A stretch of DNA of 64,000 nt, taken from positions 1 to 64,000 of the forward strand of contig LNBW01000006.1 of the NCBI GenBank assembly GCA_001567255.1, read 5' to 3'. The position numbers and the translations under genes were made by a program. The notes under the pieces were generated by a model. It made no database searches and was not told where the DNA came from. It saw nothing but the letters and a program-made list of their open reading frames with translations. Of this stretch, positions 55,603-64,000 are shown piece by piece. Origin of the DNA: Bacteroidetes bacterium OLB9. Its GTDB lineage: Bacteria > Bacteroidota > Bacteroidia > Chitinophagales > Saprospiraceae. How positions within the stretch are numbered: the stretch's first letter is position 1; every line of letters starts with the position of its first letter.

Positions 55603-56671
55603 GAAGTATGAAATTTGTGATGGAACTAATTATTTTATCAGAATGGAGATGATCCCTTATCTTCATAGCTTGATTTCCTATATCACTCCTTAACTGAGGA
55701 TGATTGATTAGATTTTCAATGGATAAAGCAAGTCCATCAATATCTCCATCTTTAACAAGGATGCCATTTAATCCATTTTGGATCAGATCAGCCGGGCCTG
55801 CAACAAAATCAAAACTGATACAGGGTAATCCTGCAGCCATCGCCTCACATAATGCATTAGGGAATCCTTCAGATCTAGAAGGAATGACAAAAATACCTGC
55901 TCTGGCATAAACTAAGTCTATATTTTTGACTTGTCCTAAAAATTGAATTCGAGATAAAATTCCAAGTCTTTTAGCTTGATCTTTGAGGTATTGTCCGTTT
56001 TCGTCGCCACCTGCAATAGCAAGCACCCATTCTGATGTTTTCATTCTAGAAAAAGCATCAATTAATCTGTCAAATCCTTTTAGGGCATCTCCCAATCTAC
56101 CTACCGCAAGGATGATTTTTTCTCGCTTTATCTCAGGGTATAACCGAACAGGTCTTAATGCATTGGGGATAACCTCAATTGGTACAGAAGCACCATAAAA
56201 CTTTTGCTGAAATGCTGCTGCAATTTTAGTCTGCGCTATTACTCCATCTGGTTTATAAAAATAAAAAACAAATTTTGTAATTAGATGGGCAAAGAGATTA
56301 TCTCTGTACAAAGGACTGGCTCTGTCAGATATTATTACTTTCACATTTGAATTTCTCAATGCAAATACAGCTAAAGCAGAATAATATCTTCCAAAGACCA
56401 ATACTGATGCACATTGAGATGCTTTGACCCTTGTTTTGATATATTTTATCAAAAATAATAGCCTTCTTATTTTCGAATAGCTATTGGATATTTCAGGTGG
56501 TTCGGCTAATTTTATGGAGGGATTCAACTCAAAAAAATGGTGCAATTTAAAAAGAAGAATGAGATCTACTTTTTTGCCATCATTTGCCCAAGAATTAGCC
56601 AAGGTGACAACTGCCCTTTGCATTCCTCCCATGTGGATGGAAGGTCCTATAATACATATCTTATCTAACAC
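55595..56671 (-). CDS. Glycosyltransferase family 4
   Basis: 358 residues. GT-B fold with GPSIHMGGMQRAVVTLANSWA near 9-29, ILAVGRLGDALKGFDRLIDAF near 191-211 and the EX7E motif PSRSEGFPNALCEAM near 262-276. Length and ends are normal. It overlaps the methyltransferase gene by 1 base and the GT2 gene by 8, so the three are probably translated together. Confidence 0.88.
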   Translation of the reverse strand: MLDKICIIGPSIHMGGMQRAVVTLANSWANDGKKVDLILLFKLHHFFELNPSIKLAEPPEISNSYSKIRRLLFLIKYIKTRVKASQCASVLVFGRYYSALAVFALRNSNVKVIISDRASPLYRDNLFAHLITKFVFYFYKPDGVIAQTKIAAAFQQKFYGASVPIEVIPNALRPVRLYPEIKREKIILAVGRLGDALKGFDRLIDAFSRMKTSEWVLAIAGGDENGQYLKDQAKRLGILSRIQFLGQVKNIDLVYARAGIFVIPSRSEGFPNALCEAMAAGLPCISFDFVAGPADLIQNGLNGILVKDGDIDGLALSIENLINHPQLRSDIGNQAMKIRDHLHSDKIISSITNFILHV

Positions 56672-57390
56672 TACTTTATAATGCCCAGTTTAAACATTAT
56701 TGCTTTATACAATAGTTTTAAATATCTTTTTATGGCATTCTTATCTTTAAAATTATTAACAAGCAAAAATAGGTCAGGATGAACTAAGTTAAATATTGGT
56801 TTTTTTGGAAAATTTTTTATTCCCTCAGGTTCAGAACCATTTTTAATAAATAATACCATATTTTGTTTATACCACCAGTAAATATTATCATTTTCCCAAA
56901 AATGACATCGGAGTATATCATACAATTTAAAATCATATTTTTCAAATAAGTTAACCCAATAAGAAAGCCACTGCTCGTTATAATGGTGATCACTTCCTTG
57001 CTTTGGTATAGCAGCAGAAAATAAAATAATATTACTCATATTTGTTAGTTCTTCGATAAAACTTTGTGCTCTTTGAGGTTTTAAATGCTCAGCCACTTCA
57101 AGACATATTGCTAAATCAAATTTTTTATTGACCCCAAGATTTTTTTCTAAATCTTTAACTTCAAATTCGTGGCTTTCTATATTTTTGAACAACAATTCTT
57201 TATTACACCATGGACCATCAATCCCAAAGACCTCGGGTACTCCATGGTCTTTAAAGACTTTCATGAAGGTACCTAATCCACAACCTATATCAATAATTGA
57301 ATTTGGTTTTAAAATATTTAAAATTACTGGAACAATTTCTTTAGGTGCAACCAAGTTATGAAAACCTGTATTATGTGAATATTTAGTCAT
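56671..57390 (-). CDS. SAM-dependent methyltransferase
   Basis: 239 residues, class I fold. Motif I is IIDIGCGLGTFMKVF near 35-49; LAICLEVAEHLKPQRAQ near 92-108 is motif II. Its place inside a run of glycosyltransferase genes suggests O-methylation of the glycan or its end cap. The target is not known. Confidence 0.82.
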   Translation of the reverse strand: MTKYSHNTGFHNLVAPKEIVPVILNILKPNSIIDIGCGLGTFMKVFKDHGVPEVFGIDGPWCNKELLFKNIESHEFEVKDLEKNLGVNKKFDLAICLEVAEHLKPQRAQSFIEELTNMSNIILFSAAIPKQGSDHHYNEQWLSYWVNLFEKYDFKLYDILRCHFWENDNIYWWYKQNMVLFIKNGSEPEGIKNFPKKPIFNLVHPDLFLLVNNFKDKNAIKRYLKLLYKAIMFKLGIIK

Positions 57391-57393
57391 TTT

Positions 57394-58287
57394 TTAGATT
57401 AATTTTTTAATAATTTGAGACTCATAAATTTTATCCTTAAGATCCAATGCCGATGTAATGTCCGCCACCTCACTAACCTGTTTTTTTGCTATTGGTACGG
57501 CTGACTGTGCACCACTAAGAAACCATTCGTACTCAATATCTAAGTTTCCGATATCAATAACCTGATACCCTACATCTGTCAAATCAGAGGCAGCCACGGT
57601 TGCAGAAGCACCTAGAGCAAATATAATCAGTAAGTCTTTCGGAAATGTTTGAGCATAAGAAATTATTTTATCATATACGTCATAGGCACCTTTGCTCGGA
57701 CAAATCACTCTACGAACAGAATTTGCATTTTCAAAAAGGTCGTTTCCATAACCAAAACGTGTAAACTGACCTTCAAATATAATAATATCCCTTTGATCCC
57801 ACAGTTTTTTACATTTATTAAATAGTATTTGACTATTAGATTTATCTTTTCTTCCTATGTAAAATCGAGTCATATTAGAATTGCCATATTTATAATTTTG
57901 ATCTAATAAATGATAATATTTTGAAATAGTACGTGCATGAAACATTTTAGCGGACATTTTTGCCATCAATGTTTTATCATCTATGTCCTCATAATCTACT
58001 AAGCATACTAAAAGTTTTGGATTCCGACTGAGCATAGCTCGTTTTAAATCATTGCTCAAGTTTTTGTTTGTTTTTTGGAGGCCATCACTTTTACCTGTTA
58101 GATATAAATATTCTGAATCTCCAAATCTTGCAACCGACAATTTTTCTTTTGTTACTAAATCAATAGTCTCATCGATAGACAAAATTGTAGGCAATTTGTA
58201 TTTTTTGATTACAAATTCATATTTCACAGCACCTGCTAGTAACTTTAATAGTGTTTTAAATTTTCTAAATAATAAAGAAAAATTCAT
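57394..58287 (-). CDS. GT-D-fold glycosyltransferase (DUF1792-like)
   Basis: 297 residues. SVARFGDSEYLYL near 51-63 matches the RFGDxE signature of the DUF1792/GT-D glycosyltransferases, and IIFALGASATVAASDL and NLDIEYEWFLSGA agree with that family's end. Founding members come from streptococcal adhesin glycosylation, using UDP-glucose. A GT-D gene in a Bacteroidota polysaccharide locus is less common. It lies 5 bases from the asnB copy B and 3 from the methyltransferase gene. Confidence 0.72.
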   Translation of the reverse strand: MNFSLLFRKFKTLLKLLAGAVKYEFVIKKYKLPTILSIDETIDLVTKEKLSVARFGDSEYLYLTGKSDGLQKTNKNLSNDLKRAMLSRNPKLLVCLVDYEDIDDKTLMAKMSAKMFHARTISKYYHLLDQNYKYGNSNMTRFYIGRKDKSNSQILFNKCKKLWDQRDIIIFEGQFTRFGYGNDLFENANSVRRVICPSKGAYDVYDKIISYAQTFPKDLLIIFALGASATVAASDLTDVGYQVIDIGNLDIEYEWFLSGAQSAVPIAKKQVSEVADITSALDLKDKIYESQIIKKLI

Positions 58288-58292
58288 GCTTG

Positions 58293-60167
58293 TTAATTTT
58301 TATTCCAAAATGAATGCCACATTTGAAATACGATCAAGTGCCAGATAATAGATTTATACACTAATCTATCTTGTCTAAAAGATGCTACTAATTTATTTAC
58401 TTCATTAGCGTTAAAAATGCCACTATTTTTAATGGCATCAGAGCCTAGATATTGATCTATCATCCAGCTCATATCTCCTTTTAGCCATTTAAAAATGGGA
58501 AGATCAAAACCGGTTTTAGGTCTATCCATGATCGCTTTAGGTACATATTTATGTACGATGTCTTTAAGTATTCTTTTAGATGTGCGACCATCATTTTTAT
58601 ATTTAAAAGGTAAAGTTGCAGCAAATTCGACTAAGCGATGATCCAGTAAAGGCTCTCTAGCTTCTATAGAAGCTGACATAGTAGCTCGATCTACCTTGAC
58701 AAGCAAGTAATCCGGCAATGAGGTTTTGAAATGACTGAGTAAGATATTATTTCCTTTATCCTCTATATTGTCAATCTTGTCAAATAAAGATAATATGTTA
58801 TTATTCTGCATTAATTTTTTTATGGATCGATCCGGCACTTTAGATGAGTCTAAAATGAATTGATGTATATTAGGATTAGTTTGAAATGTAGCTAGTCCCT
58901 TCAGTTTGTGGGCTAAAACATCAGAGCCAAAATTTGAATTATTGATTAGCTTAGATGCAATTTGAATAAATGGATTGAAAATGGATGGTATAGAATTTAT
59001 TTTTTCCATCCGATTGATCGTATTAAAATAACCATTATAACCTGCAAAAGATTCATCACCACCGTCTGCAGAGAGTGCTACTTTGACATTTTTGGCAGCT
59101 AGTCTGCTGACCATAATAGTAGGAATACAAGATATATCACCGCATGGTTCATCAAATATTAAAGGTAGGTCTATTAATATTTTTTTTACTTCGTCAATAG
59201 AACAGTCCATTGAGGTGTGTTGTGTCCCTAGATGCGCTGCGATTTTCTTTGCATCTTGGGATTCGTCGATACCCCCGGGAAAACCTATTGTAAATGTTTT
59301 TAGGTCTTTATATCCTTTATTAGCTAAAATGGAAGTAACTAAGGTGCTATCATAACCACCGCTTAAAAATATACCAATGGGAACATCAGCAACCATCCTG
59401 AGCTCACAAGATGAAGTTATGATGGTTTCTGTATAGTCTAATGCATCCGAGTAAGAAACATTGCTAGTTTTTTGATCGAAAACATGGATTAGATCCCAAT
59501 ACTTATAGGTGTTAAATTGATGACTCTTACAATCTAAAATACCCCATGATCCGGGTTCCAGTTTATATGTGGATTCATAAATACTATTTGACCCCGGGAT
59601 ATATCCATATTGAATGAATGTGGGAACGACAGATAGGTTAACATGAGTATTAAATTGAGGCGCTGATATTAATGCCTTTAATTCTGAAGCAAATAAAAAG
59701 ACATTATTTTTATGATAGTAGTAAAGTGGTTTTACGCCAAGTCTGTCTCTACACAGATATAACTTTTCGGCCTTAGAATCAAAAATGCAAATAGCAAACA
59801 TCCCGATAAATTTCGTGACGCATGCTTCTCCCCAGCAGTGAAAGGATTTTAAAACTACCTCTGTGTCAGAGTCAGAGTCAAAAGTATAACCTTGCGATAT
59901 AAGCAATTTCCTTATTTCAATATAGTTGTAAATTTCCCCATTCAATACAATATCTAAATGTTGAAATGACTTAGGTTGATGACCTCCTACTGACAGATCT
60001 ATTATGGATAGACGCTTATGTCCCAATCCGATGGCCACTTTAGATGCTTGTCTTATCGTGATACCCTCGTCGTCAGGACCTCGATAGCTGAGAGGTTGAA
60101 TCATTTTTTGTATATCTTCTTTAGAAACACTATTCTTTGGATCAACTATACCAGCAATTCCGCACAT
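58293..60167 (-). CDS. asnB: Glutamine-hydrolysing asparagine synthase-like protein, copy B
   Basis: 624 residues. Same architecture as copy A: MCGIAGIVDP with Cys2, SYRGPDDEGI, NGEIYNYIEI, then the PP-loop FLSGGYDSTLVTSIL near 263-277 and ALSADGGDESFAGYNGYF near 362-379. The Asp of SGGxDS is kept in both copies. The two are only moderately similar, so not a recent duplication. The likely role is amidation of an acidic sugar of the glycan. Confidence 0.88.
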   Translation of the reverse strand: MCGIAGIVDPKNSVSKEDIQKMIQPLSYRGPDDEGITIRQASKVAIGLGHKRLSIIDLSVGGHQPKSFQHLDIVLNGEIYNYIEIRKLLISQGYTFDSDSDTEVVLKSFHCWGEACVTKFIGMFAICIFDSKAEKLYLCRDRLGVKPLYYYHKNNVFLFASELKALISAPQFNTHVNLSVVPTFIQYGYIPGSNSIYESTYKLEPGSWGILDCKSHQFNTYKYWDLIHVFDQKTSNVSYSDALDYTETIITSSCELRMVADVPIGIFLSGGYDSTLVTSILANKGYKDLKTFTIGFPGGIDESQDAKKIAAHLGTQHTSMDCSIDEVKKILIDLPLIFDEPCGDISCIPTIMVSRLAAKNVKVALSADGGDESFAGYNGYFNTINRMEKINSIPSIFNPFIQIASKLINNSNFGSDVLAHKLKGLATFQTNPNIHQFILDSSKVPDRSIKKLMQNNNILSLFDKIDNIEDKGNNILLSHFKTSLPDYLLVKVDRATMSASIEAREPLLDHRLVEFAATLPFKYKNDGRTSKRILKDIVHKYVPKAIMDRPKTGFDLPIFKWLKGDMSWMIDQYLGSDAIKNSGIFNANEVNKLVASFRQDRLVYKSIIWHLIVFQMWHSFWNKN

Positions 60168-60172
60168 ATTTT

Positions 60173-61270
60173 TTAAATATATTTAGTGATAAGGTCTGAA
60201 GAAATAAATCTAACATCCGGCCATTTTTTAATAATACGTCTCAACAATACATCTAACTTTTTAATGTTATTATCCCTTAATTGAGGGTCTAATCCACCTA
60301 CAAAATTTAATCGGTGTGTAGATATGATGGCAGGTTTTTTAAATAATAGTGCGCGTTCTATTTGTGAAAATGCCTTATTAACCCAATCTATTCTGAAATC
60401 AGTAGAAGGTTCAAAATAGACGTTTCGCGGGAAAAAATACAAATCTCCACGCTTCAGACCACAATATCGATACGCTTTAACCAGTTTGTCTCCTTTTGGC
60501 ATTTTTTGCAATAAAAAACTCTGCATAGACCTTATTCCGATACTAGCAAAAGTAGCTTCTTGTTTTTCATCCCATATACCTACCGGTGCGATGGTAGAAA
60601 CTGAGTTAAATCCAAACAGCTTTGTAAATATTTTTTGTCCATCCATGATCGCTTTATGAATGAACTCTTCTTCTTTTTCATTTCTATACCAGTAGGCAGC
60701 CATTAAGTTTTCTTGATGCCCCAATTCATTGGTAAAGTCTATCGAAAAAACATGGTGGTCAAAAGCAATTTTCAAATTTTTATTATCTGTTTTAATCAAT
60801 CCAAGCCATCTACACGCATTTAGATGTTCTCTTGCATGAAATTGAGGCTTAAAAAAACCTGCTGTCACCATACTTTCAAATGATTCCCAAGCATGGTTAT
60901 AACCATAATTTAGATAAGTATCTGTAAAGATCTCATAATGATATTCCTCAAAATCGTGCTTTTCAATTTTGTGAAAATCGGGATTAGCCATTACAGTATT
61001 CGCTGTGATTACTGCCTTTTTGCCGGTGTCATTTAGAATTTGATTGAGCCTATCATGAAGTATGTCCATGTCTTCAGACTGCTCTAAAGTGTCGTATTTA
61101 TTAAAAGGATTTGAAAATACATCAATATTTTTGCTTTTGAGTATATTATAAGTTTTTTTATCAGGCATCCGGATACTTCCCCAGTCATCGGACTCAATGA
61201 CTACTAATGGTATCGCAGTACGACATCCCATTAAATATTGGTAATAGAAGGTATTGAATTTTGAAGTCAT
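60173..61270 (-). CDS. Uncharacterised polysaccharide deacetylase-like protein, copy B
   Basis: 365 residues, no signal peptide. VVIESDDWGSIRMP (Asp28, Asp29), PQFHAREHLN near 148-157 and ISTHRLNFVGGLD near 328-340 correspond to the motifs of copy A (50414-51499). The similarity is evident but scattered. Its start overlaps the EpsG-like polymerase gene by 4 bases (ATGA). The Asp pair and His motifs suggest a metal-dependent hydrolase on acyl groups of the glycan or a precursor; activity is unproven. Confidence 0.65.
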   Translation of the reverse strand: MTSKFNTFYYQYLMGCRTAIPLVVIESDDWGSIRMPDKKTYNILKSKNIDVFSNPFNKYDTLEQSEDMDILHDRLNQILNDTGKKAVITANTVMANPDFHKIEKHDFEEYHYEIFTDTYLNYGYNHAWESFESMVTAGFFKPQFHAREHLNACRWLGLIKTDNKNLKIAFDHHVFSIDFTNELGHQENLMAAYWYRNEKEEEFIHKAIMDGQKIFTKLFGFNSVSTIAPVGIWDEKQEATFASIGIRSMQSFLLQKMPKGDKLVKAYRYCGLKRGDLYFFPRNVYFEPSTDFRIDWVNKAFSQIERALLFKKPAIISTHRLNFVGGLDPQLRDNNIKKLDVLLRRIIKKWPDVRFISSDLITKYI

Positions 61271-62520
61271 TTGAAAAATTCAATCAAAGCGGGAGAATCC
61301 GGAAAAAACGGGGCAAAAAAAGGATTCAGCAAAAGTGAATTTAATCCTATAAAATCAAAGCCTATTCTCAATTCTACAGTAAGAAAGAAAAAGATAGGTA
61401 TGGCATACAAGTAACCTAGTGACTTAAAAATTTTACCCTTTGGTTGTTGTTGGATGGCATATATGATACCTGTTAATAAAAGGAAAGCGGCTACACTAAA
61501 AAATCTTCCCATCGATGGAATAGAAGATACAATATTAGCAATAGCTAGCATGAGAATACCAAAAGATATAAGGCTCTGTGCCACTTTATCTTTTAAATAC
61601 ACTTTTCTTTTTATCAATATAAAAATTAATAAAGAGTATAGACTGAATTGTAAGGCATACATTCTTCCTTTCACATACCAATTTAAATCCTTTTGCATGT
61701 TTTGAATGGTATGAATATAATCTTCAGAGGAGTATCCGCTAACTTTGTTTTGCATAAATACGGGAAATAATTCTGCATTCTCATTAAGTGTGTTTGGATC
61801 AAAATCCACCATAGAAAGTGAAAATATCAACATTAAGAAATACATAAAAGTCCAATTTCCAATGACTTTGTAAATGATGAATATTGTCAAAGGTAATGCA
61901 AATGAGAAATGAACTAGAGGCGATAGTATAATGAATAAATATCCGACCGTTTTTCTTTCAAAAATAATCTTTAAAACCCCATAAAGGAAAACCATAGCAG
62001 CTGTATAAAAACGATATCCATTGATATTCCAAAATGGAATTAACACAGCGAGCGTAAACATTAATATAGCTGTCAGGAAAATGAATTTTTTTTCTTTTAT
62101 ATGGGCAATGAGCATGAATAGATTCCTCGAATAAAAAAATCCAAAAACCAGACCTATGATTCCAAAAAAGAATCGAAAATCGTCAGTAAATCTGGAGACT
62201 GTCAGTGATAATGCATGAGCATATATGTCAGTACCTGAATATATCCCTTTCTTTGCAAAGGGTTCTTTTAGAAGTTTTATATAGGGTTGATCAGTTTTGG
62301 CATATAACCTTTTCAATTGGCTTTTATAGCGGTTGGCATCCATATCAGGATTGGAAATGATAAAAGTGTAGCCAAAAAAAGCACAAAATACCCAGACAAT
62401 ATTTTTAGAATAACTGGACCGGTAATTAAGTATGGCTAATATAAAACTTATGAATGGCCATGCCAAAAATACAAAAATCGAAAAAAGTTTATTTTCCTTT
62501 GATGGTGTTTTAATTAACAT
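61267..62520 (-). CDS. EpsG-family polysaccharide polymerase-like membrane protein
   Basis: 417 residues with about ten membrane helices. SNPDMDANRYKSQLKRLY near 56-73 and GTDIYAHALSLTVSRFTDDFRFFFG near 95-119 resemble the conserved N-terminal region of EpsG proteins (D-x-D-xx-R-Y). These are Wzy-like polymerases of exopolysaccharide repeat units. A separate O-antigen ligase-like gene lies at 42406-43749. It lies 7 bases after the beta-helix gene. Confidence 0.8.
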   Translation of the reverse strand: MLIKTPSKENKLFSIFVFLAWPFISFILAILNYRSSYSKNIVWVFCAFFGYTFIISNPDMDANRYKSQLKRLYAKTDQPYIKLLKEPFAKKGIYSGTDIYAHALSLTVSRFTDDFRFFFGIIGLVFGFFYSRNLFMLIAHIKEKKFIFLTAILMFTLAVLIPFWNINGYRFYTAAMVFLYGVLKIIFERKTVGYLFIILSPLVHFSFALPLTIFIIYKVIGNWTFMYFLMLIFSLSMVDFDPNTLNENAELFPVFMQNKVSGYSSEDYIHTIQNMQKDLNWYVKGRMYALQFSLYSLLIFILIKRKVYLKDKVAQSLISFGILMLAIANIVSSIPSMGRFFSVAAFLLLTGIIYAIQQQPKGKIFKSLGYLYAIPIFFFLTVELRIGFDFIGLNSLLLNPFFAPFFPDSPALIEFFK

Positions 62521-62526
62521 CAGTTG

Positions 62527-64000
62527 TTATCTTGTACCGATCTTCGAATTGGAGATTATTTTTTTAGCTTCTACGGCATTTATTGGCTCCTTACCTGCTT
62601 TAATAACAGAAAAGTCAATTGAAAATGAAGCGATATTATGACAATTAGTAAGTTTGAGCTCAGCATTTTTTAGATGATGATTTCCGGTCATTAATTCAGG
62701 TCTAGGATTTTCAGAAATTCTATTGGTTGAAACAACCTCTGCATTGATTTTTTGGGATTTTGGTTGCGGACTTGAAGGGTCTAATTTGACAAATTTTCCG
62801 TTTTCATCTTCTAAGGAAAAAAGGCGTGATTGGTTATTGAGGTGGAGATAGAAATGTGACTTTCCGGACTTCCCTTTTTTATCCTTCCAGTTTATTTGGA
62901 AGTTACAAATCAGATTTTCTTCTTTTGAAAGATTGTACAAGCTCGTAATATAGCTATATGACAAGAGGTTGATATCTGACCCGTCATGATTATCAACTAT
63001 AAGCTGTTGATAACTATCGGCTATTAATGCAAACGGACTTCCTGAATCAGAGCCCGAGTAATCAGCTATCCTTATTTTTTCTTTAAAACTTTTTGCATTG
63101 GGCCTAAGGTGATTAGCACCATTGTGGTCATAAACGATGAAATTGTTGTTTTTGCCATTAATAGTTAGATCATATTGATGAAATTCGCCATCAAGCATGG
63201 TAAGACCTAATGATGTATTTTGGATTGTAAATCCATCCTGAATTATAACATGTTTAAAGTTTGGGTTTTTATCAGGATGGTCAATTGTGCCGACCTGAAC
63301 ACCATCAGGAAAATAAATATATTGGAATTTTTTATTAGGAATATTGCTGATATTTATTTGATTATCTCTGCATTCAAAATCATTAGGTTTTGTATCATTA
63401 AGACGATCCAGTCTTTGGCGTCCCAAAAAGAAGACATCATCCTTAGATACGGACATTGGTGTATTTGAAGGGCAAAATGCTTCAATTGTGATTCTATTTT
63501 TATGGAATGTAAAAGCTGAAACATCATAAATTTCTGTAGCCATATTCAGATAAGGTATCGAGATATTATTGTTTTTGATGATTAAGTGTTTTGAAAAATC
63601 AGACTGATTCCCAATCTGGATTAAAGCACATAAAAATCTACTGCCATCTAAATTGGTTAAGGGTTCGTTTATATTTTTTAAAACTCCGTTTTTGACCAGT
63701 GCTTCTTTCTCAAGCGTGATTTGATTGTTTTCAATCAGTAAATTTGAAGCACCTCTATCTTTTAATATACAAGCAGGATGACTTTGGCTTCCTCTACCGA
63801 TTACATTCAAAATATTATTATTTGCAAAGGTACACTTACCTGGACTTGAACAAGTGTAATACATAGTAAAAACATCCGAATCCGGATTGTTTGAGATTAG
63901 ATTTTTGAGCGTGTTATTTTCAAAATTCATTGTACCATATCCACCCTTGATCACACATGGTGTTAGCATCCGTTCTTTAGGAGTGGAAAAAACTCTAAAA
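62527..64000 (-). CDS. Right-handed beta-helix protein (partial, N-terminus beyond the window)
   Basis: At least 491 residues. The frame is open to the window edge, reading FRVFSTPKERMLTPCVIKGG before the first internal Met, so the true start lies outside. Repeated strands of the kind NNNILNVIG, NLLIENNQITL, HLIIKNNNISI and FTFHKNRITIEA are typical of parallel beta-helix (pectate-lyase-like) proteins. No catalytic residues can be assigned. Such proteins in glycan loci are often polysaccharide lyases, epimerases or surface proteins. No signal peptide can be judged. Confidence 0.8.
   Translation of the reverse strand, partial: FRVFSTPKERMLTPCVIKGGYGTMNFENNTLKNLISNNPDSDVFTMYYTCSSPGKCTFANNNILNVIGRGSQSHPACILKDRGASNLLIENNQITLEKEALVKNGVLKNINEPLTNLDGSRFLCALIQIGNQSDFSKHLIIKNNNISIPYLNMATEIYDVSAFTFHKNRITIEAFCPSNTPMSVSKDDVFFLGRQRLDRLNDTKPNDFECRDNQINISNIPNKKFQYIYFPDGVQVGTIDHPDKNPNFKHVIIQDGFTIQNTSLGLTMLDGEFHQYDLTINGKNNNFIVYDHNGANHLRPNAKSFKEKIRIADYSGSDSGSPFALIADSYQQLIVDNHDGSDINLLSYSYITSLYNLSKEENLICNFQINWKDKKGKSGKSHFYLHLNNQSRLFSLEDENGKFVKLDPSSPQPKSQKINAEVVSTNRISENPRPELMTGNHHLKNAELKLTNCHNIASFSIDFSVIKAGKEPINAVEAKKIISNSKIGTR

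Noticed and set aside
52667..60167. Exosortase/PEP-CTERM system suggested by asnB-type genes
   Set aside because: No exosortase, PEP-CTERM motif or associated genes in the window; amidation of glycans explains asnB better.
1..64000. tRNA, rRNA, insertion sequences, phage or defence genes
   Set aside because: I looked for cloverleaf-like segments, transposase-like ORFs and known defence families and found none that I could support.

Overview
The window looks like a chromosomal piece of a low-G+C, Gram-negative Bacteroidota. The evidence is an ActABCDEF alternative complex III followed by an aa3/caa3-type oxidase, promoter-like sites of the Bacteroidota form TTG-N19/20-TAnnTTTG, a TamB-like outer-membrane biogenesis protein and a large surface-glycan locus. 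A Saprospiraceae or Chitinophaga-type host would fit, but that is a guess from gene content. I saw no rRNA, tRNA, CRISPR array, insertion sequence or phage gene.

Layout. 1-10.7 kb is housekeeping and envelope: a GlsB-like membrane protein, a DUF697/SHOCT protein, a secreted unknown, tRNA hydroxylase miaE, a DedA protein, a tamB-like gene broken by a one-base frameshift, a DUF937-OmpA fusion and a DUF808 membrane protein. 11.2-27.6 kb is one respiratory block on the + strand: actABCDEF (quinol to cytochrome c), coxB with an OmpA-like C-terminal domain, coxA, haem O synthase ctaB, two subunit III genes, subunit IV, then a Sco-like protein without the metal cysteines, a DUF420 protein and a small CPMC protein that probably help assembly. 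27.7-36.8 kb holds nucleotide and general metabolism: tadA, guaB, an aldehyde dehydrogenase, an aminotransferase IV/ADC-lyase-like gene, an SRPBCC protein, a HerA-like ATPase and purA. Between guaB and the aldehyde dehydrogenase lies a strong candidate for an independent structured RNA with its own promoter and terminator.

From 36.8 kb to the end, every gene is on the minus strand. A 1.26-kb non-coding stretch with two ~213-bp direct repeats and a ~184-bp imperfect palindrome leads into a polysaccharide locus. The locus encodes: sugar-nucleotide enzymes (WlbA-like dehydrogenase, UDP-GlcNAc 2-epimerase, 4,6-dehydratase and a LegC/PglE-type aminotransferase); two PglC-like initiating sugar transferases; an O-antigen ligase/polymerase-like protein and an EpsG-like polymerase; four glycosyltransferases, one of a GT-D type; two asparagine synthase-like amidotransferases; a methyltransferase; an ATP-grasp ligase overlapping a PaaK/CapK-like adenylate-forming enzyme; two paralogous deacetylase-like proteins; and a partial beta-helix protein. 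Several genes overlap by 1-8 bases, so they are probably co-transcribed. The likely product is an acidic, amidated and otherwise decorated lipid-linked polysaccharide. No flippase or export gene is in view.

The least ordinary items are the candidate RNA at 29.9-30.1 kb, the CoxB-OmpA fusion, two arrays of degenerate octanucleotides (39.0 and 41.9 kb), the second abutting a transporter that has lost its ATG, the paired amidotransferases and deacetylase-like proteins, and two frameshifts at T runs (tamB and a glycosyltransferase) that may be real or sequencing errors.
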